Shown: piece by piece, positions 37,477 to 39,746 of the stretch
Numbering within the stretch: position 1 is the stretch's first letter
Layout of the letters: every line of letters starts with the position of its first letter
Assembly: GCF_000568255.1 (NCBI RefSeq)
Contig: NZ_KK037166.1
Location: forward strand, 8,176,227 to 8,215,972
Direction: 5' to 3'
From: Kutzneria sp. 744
GTDB taxonomy: Bacteria > Actinomycetota > Actinomycetes > Mycobacteriales > Pseudonocardiaceae
Length of the DNA: 39,746 nt
Notes under the pieces: model-generated
What the model saw: the letters and a program-made list of their open reading frames with translations, nothing else
The model's database searches: none
Told to the model about the DNA's origin: nothing
Translations under genes and position numbers: made by a program

Positions 37477-38625
37477 TCAGGCGGCCGGGACCGGCTGGGG
37501 TGCGGGCGGGCCGACGTAGCGGGCGGCGGGGCGGATGACCTTGCCGCCCCCGGCCTGCTCCAGGACGTTCGCGGACCAGCCGATGACCCGGCTGGCGGCG
37601 AAGGTCGGCGTGAACATGGAGCGCGGGATGCCGCACTGCTCCATCACGACACCGGCGTAGAACTCGACGTTGGCGTACAGCTGCCGGCCGGGCTTGAGCT
37701 CGGCGAGGATCTCGACGATGCGCCGCTCGACGGTGACGGCGAACTCGGCCAGGTCCGGTGCGAAGCCCCTGGCCGCGAGGTCGAGGGCGATGTCCCGGAG
37801 CATCCGGGCCCGCGGGTCCTCGGTGCGGTAGACGGCGTGGCCGAAGCCCATGATCCGGTCGTCGGCGGCGACCTTGCCGCGGGCCCAGGCGTCGATCTTG
37901 TCGGGTGCGCCGATCTCGTCGAGGCTGTCCAGCGCGCGGTCCGGCGCACCGCCGTGCAGTGGTCCGACGAACGCCCCGATTGCGGCCGAAACCGCGGAGA
38001 CGACGTCCGAACCGGTGGAGGCGACGACCCGGGCGGTGAAGGTGGACGCGTTGAAGCCGTGGTCGACGGTGGAGACGAGATAGCTCTGGACGGCGGAGAC
38101 CTGGTTCTCGTCGGGAATCTCGCCGGTGACGAGATAGAGCCAGTTCGCCGCGGCCGACAAGTCCGCGCGAGGTTCCAGAGGCGGAAGTCCGGCGCGCAGG
38201 CGGTAGAGCGTGGCGAGGATCGTCGGAGTGACGGCGCTGACCAGCAGTGCGTCGGCGCGACGGCGGGCGGGCGTCGCATCCCACACCGGCGGCAGATCAC
38301 GGGCGGCGCCGATCAGCGACAACGCCGTGCGCAAACCGGCCAGTGGGCTGAACTTCTCGCCTGCGCGCGCGATGGCCGGCAGCACCTCGCGCACCTCGTC
38401 GGGCAACGGGCGCAGCGCGGCGACCTGCTCGGCGAATTCGAGCCGCTCGACGGCGTCGGGCAGCCGGCCCTCGACGAACAGGAACCAGACGTCCTCCAGC
38501 GTGCGGGTCCGGGCCAGGTCGATCGCGGGGTAGCCGCGGTAGTGGTAGAAGCCCTCGGCGCCGCGCACGTCACCGAGCTCGGTGGTGGTGACCACGACGT
38601 CACGTAGACCAGCTGGTACATCCAT
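37477..38625 (-). CDS. Citrate synthase family enzyme
   Basis: A 382-residue citrate (or 2-methylcitrate) synthase that condenses an acyl-CoA with oxaloacetate. The catalytic His residues are in GPLHGGAPDRAL and GFGHAVYRTEDPRARML. The third catalytic acid, normally Asp in NVDFYSG, appears as Glu in NVEFYAGVV, as in a subgroup of these enzymes. ATG 38625 has GGAGG about 6-7 bases upstream; the frame is open to 38694, across the operator. It is convergent with EamA (21-base gap, no clear terminator) and divergent from the HTH-fused paralogue at 38718. Confidence 0.92.
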   Translation of the reverse strand: MDVPAGLRDVVVTTTELGDVRGAEGFYHYRGYPAIDLARTRTLEDVWFLFVEGRLPDAVERLEFAEQVAALRPLPDEVREVLPAIARAGEKFSPLAGLRTALSLIGAARDLPPVWDATPARRRADALLVSAVTPTILATLYRLRAGLPPLEPRADLSAAANWLYLVTGEIPDENQVSAVQSYLVSTVDHGFNASTFTARVVASTGSDVVSAVSAAIGAFVGPLHGGAPDRALDSLDEIGAPDKIDAWARGKVAADDRIMGFGHAVYRTEDPRARMLRDIALDLAARGFAPDLAEFAVTVERRIVEILAELKPGRQLYANVEFYAGVVMEQCGIPRSMFTPTFAASRVIGWSANVLEQAGGGKVIRPAARYVGPPAPQPVPAA

Positions 38626-38658
38626 GACAACCTCCATCTCGACTGGTCCACTGTTGAT

Positions 38659-38687
38659 TTGACAATCCACTATTGTCAATGTTGATA
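38659..38687. promoter_or_regulatory. Operator and + strand promoter between the two citrate synthase genes
   Basis: TTGACAAT (38659-38666) and ATTGTCAA (38672-38679) are perfect inverted repeats with a 5-base spacer. TTGACA also fits a -35 box, with TTGATA at 38682-38687 as a -10 box 17 bases on. A protein bound here would block that promoter. The gene at 38718, with its HTH domain, is the obvious candidate binder. Confidence 0.6.
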
Positions 38688-38717
38688 CAGTCAAGATGAG
38701 CCGAGGAGTCGCAGGTC

Positions 38718-39746
38718 GTGGCGAACCCGAGTGACGAGCGTTACCTGACCACCGCCGAGGTCGCGCGCCGACTGGGCGTGAAGGACACGACCGTCTACGC
38801 CTACGCCAGCCGCGGCATGCTGCGCAGCCACCGGCTGCCCGGCCGGCGCGGCAGCTTCTTCCGGCAGGACGAGGTCGACGAGTTTGTCGCCCAGGGCCGC
38901 GACTCCCGACAGGCCTCGGGCGCCGTCGAGCGGATCCGCACCGAACTCACCCTCCTCGACGACGACCTGCTCTACTACCGCGGCCACAACGTCGGCGAAC
39001 TCGCGCTGACCGTCAGCTTCGAGGCCGTCGCCGGACTGCTCTGGACCGGCGAACTCGAGAAGACGCGCCAGTTCCCCCGTTACGACTCACTGGTCGACAT
39101 CGTGCGCACTGCTCGGGCCGGTCTGCCGCCGGAGACCGGGACCGTCGACGCGATGAAGGTCGCGGTCGCGGTTCTCGGCGCCGTCGATCCGCTCCGCTTC
39201 GACCTGTCGACGCCGGCCGTCGTGCGCGTCGGGCAGAAGCTCATCGGTGTGCTGGTCGACGCCATGCCCGGCGGTGAGGCCGACGACGCCCGGCTGATCA
39301 CGCAACGACTCGCCGGCAAGCTCGGCGGCCGCCCCGTCGACATCGGCCTGCTCAACATCGCCCTGGTGCTGCTGGCCGACCACGACCTCGCCGTCTCCAC
39401 GGTCGCCGCCCGCGTCGCCGCCAGCGCCCGAGCCCACCCGTATGCCGTCGTCTCCGCCGGACTCGGCGCGGTCGACGGCCGGTATCACGGCGTGCAGAGC
39501 ACTCTGGCCTACCGGTTCCTGAGCGACGCGATGGACAACCCGCTGCGCGCGATCGCCGAACGGCAGCGCGCCGGCGGACTGCCCGGCTTCGGCCACCGCA
39601 TCTACCAGGCCCACGACCCCCGCGCCGACGTGTTGCTCGGCCTGCTGCGTGGGCATCCGGACGCCGCCGACGTGATGGCCACCGTCGACGCGGTGATCAT
39701 CGCCGCCGACAGCTTTCCCAACGTCGACCTGGCGCTGGCCGCCCTC
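38718..39746 (+). CDS. HTH-fused citrate synthase, runs off the window
   Basis: GTG 38718 (GAGGAG about 9 bases upstream) opens a frame of 343 codons that is still open at the last base. Residues about 8-60 form a MerR/excisionase-like helix-turn-helix (LTTAEVARRLGVKDTTVYAYASRG). The rest is a citrate synthase domain with VDGRYHGVQSTLAYRFL and GFGHRIYQAHDPRAD carrying the two catalytic-type His residues, and FPNVDLALAAL carrying the Asp. It may be an enzyme, a regulator that senses a citrate-pathway metabolite, or both. It is divergent from the normal citrate synthase across a palindrome. Confidence 0.88.
   Translation, partial: MANPSDERYLTTAEVARRLGVKDTTVYAYASRGMLRSHRLPGRRGSFFRQDEVDEFVAQGRDSRQASGAVERIRTELTLLDDDLLYYRGHNVGELALTVSFEAVAGLLWTGELEKTRQFPRYDSLVDIVRTARAGLPPETGTVDAMKVAVAVLGAVDPLRFDLSTPAVVRVGQKLIGVLVDAMPGGEADDARLITQRLAGKLGGRPVDIGLLNIALVLLADHDLAVSTVAARVAASARAHPYAVVSAGLGAVDGRYHGVQSTLAYRFLSDAMDNPLRAIAERQRAGGLPGFGHRIYQAHDPRADVLLGLLRGHPDAADVMATVDAVIIAADSFPNVDLALAAL

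Overview
The window is high-GC DNA (about 70% by eye), rich in GTG starts, GGAGG-type ribosome sites and codons ending in G or C. This, with the gene content (Pls-type synthetase, MHS transporter, secreted sedolisin, Tat and Sec cell-wall hydrolases, poly-HAMP hybrid kinase), points to an actinomycete, probably of the Pseudonocardiales. No rRNA, tRNA, CRISPR array or complete mobile element was seen.

Layout. 1-2.2 kb: the end of a hydantoinase/oxoprolinase gene and a D-Ala-D-Ala carboxypeptidase, closed by a very long nested palindrome. 2.4-8.5 kb: a SpoIIE-type phosphatase gene broken by foreign-looking DNA, divergent from a cytosolic hybrid histidine kinase with six exact 276-nt HAMP repeats. 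8.6-10.1 kb: a HAD-like protein, an FKBP whose C-terminus is replaced, and a small membrane protein. 10.2-13.7 kb: a drug/bacitracin-type ABC exporter operon with its own sensor kinase and NarL-type regulator. 13.8-19.5 kb: small membrane and HesB-like proteins, an L,D-transpeptidase, a large secreted S53 protease and a Uma2-family protein. 19.8-22.5 kb: two MFS transporters, the second with a 268-270 bp duplicated end. 22.8-24 kb: an amidase and a CHAP-like hydrolase. 24-29.1 kb: a giant helicase-nuclease resembling defence proteins. 29.3-35 kb: a likely operon of SET-domain protein, Pls/PosA-family synthetase and MFS transporter. 35.1-37.5 kb: a frameshifted MocR regulator and a divergent EamA transporter with overlapping start codons. 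37.5-39.7 kb: a citrate synthase and a divergent HTH-fused citrate synthase that runs off the window.

The most interesting system is the SET - Pls/PosA - MFS operon. The synthetase has the adenylation - carrier - membrane/three-soluble-domain plan of epsilon-poly-L-lysine synthetase, so the locus probably makes and exports an amino-acid homopolymer or related conjugate. The overlapping SET protein could methylate a lysine-like substrate, the product or the enzyme. A second notable signal is a 13-bp palindrome, CTAGC-N3-GCTAG, inside four minus-strand genes (five sites, four exact), using otherwise rare CTA codons.

Caution: the broken SpoIIE and FKBP genes, the 21-kb duplication and the frameshifts in MocR and possibly the second MFS gene look like draft-assembly faults as much as biology. 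They should be confirmed before any functional reading.
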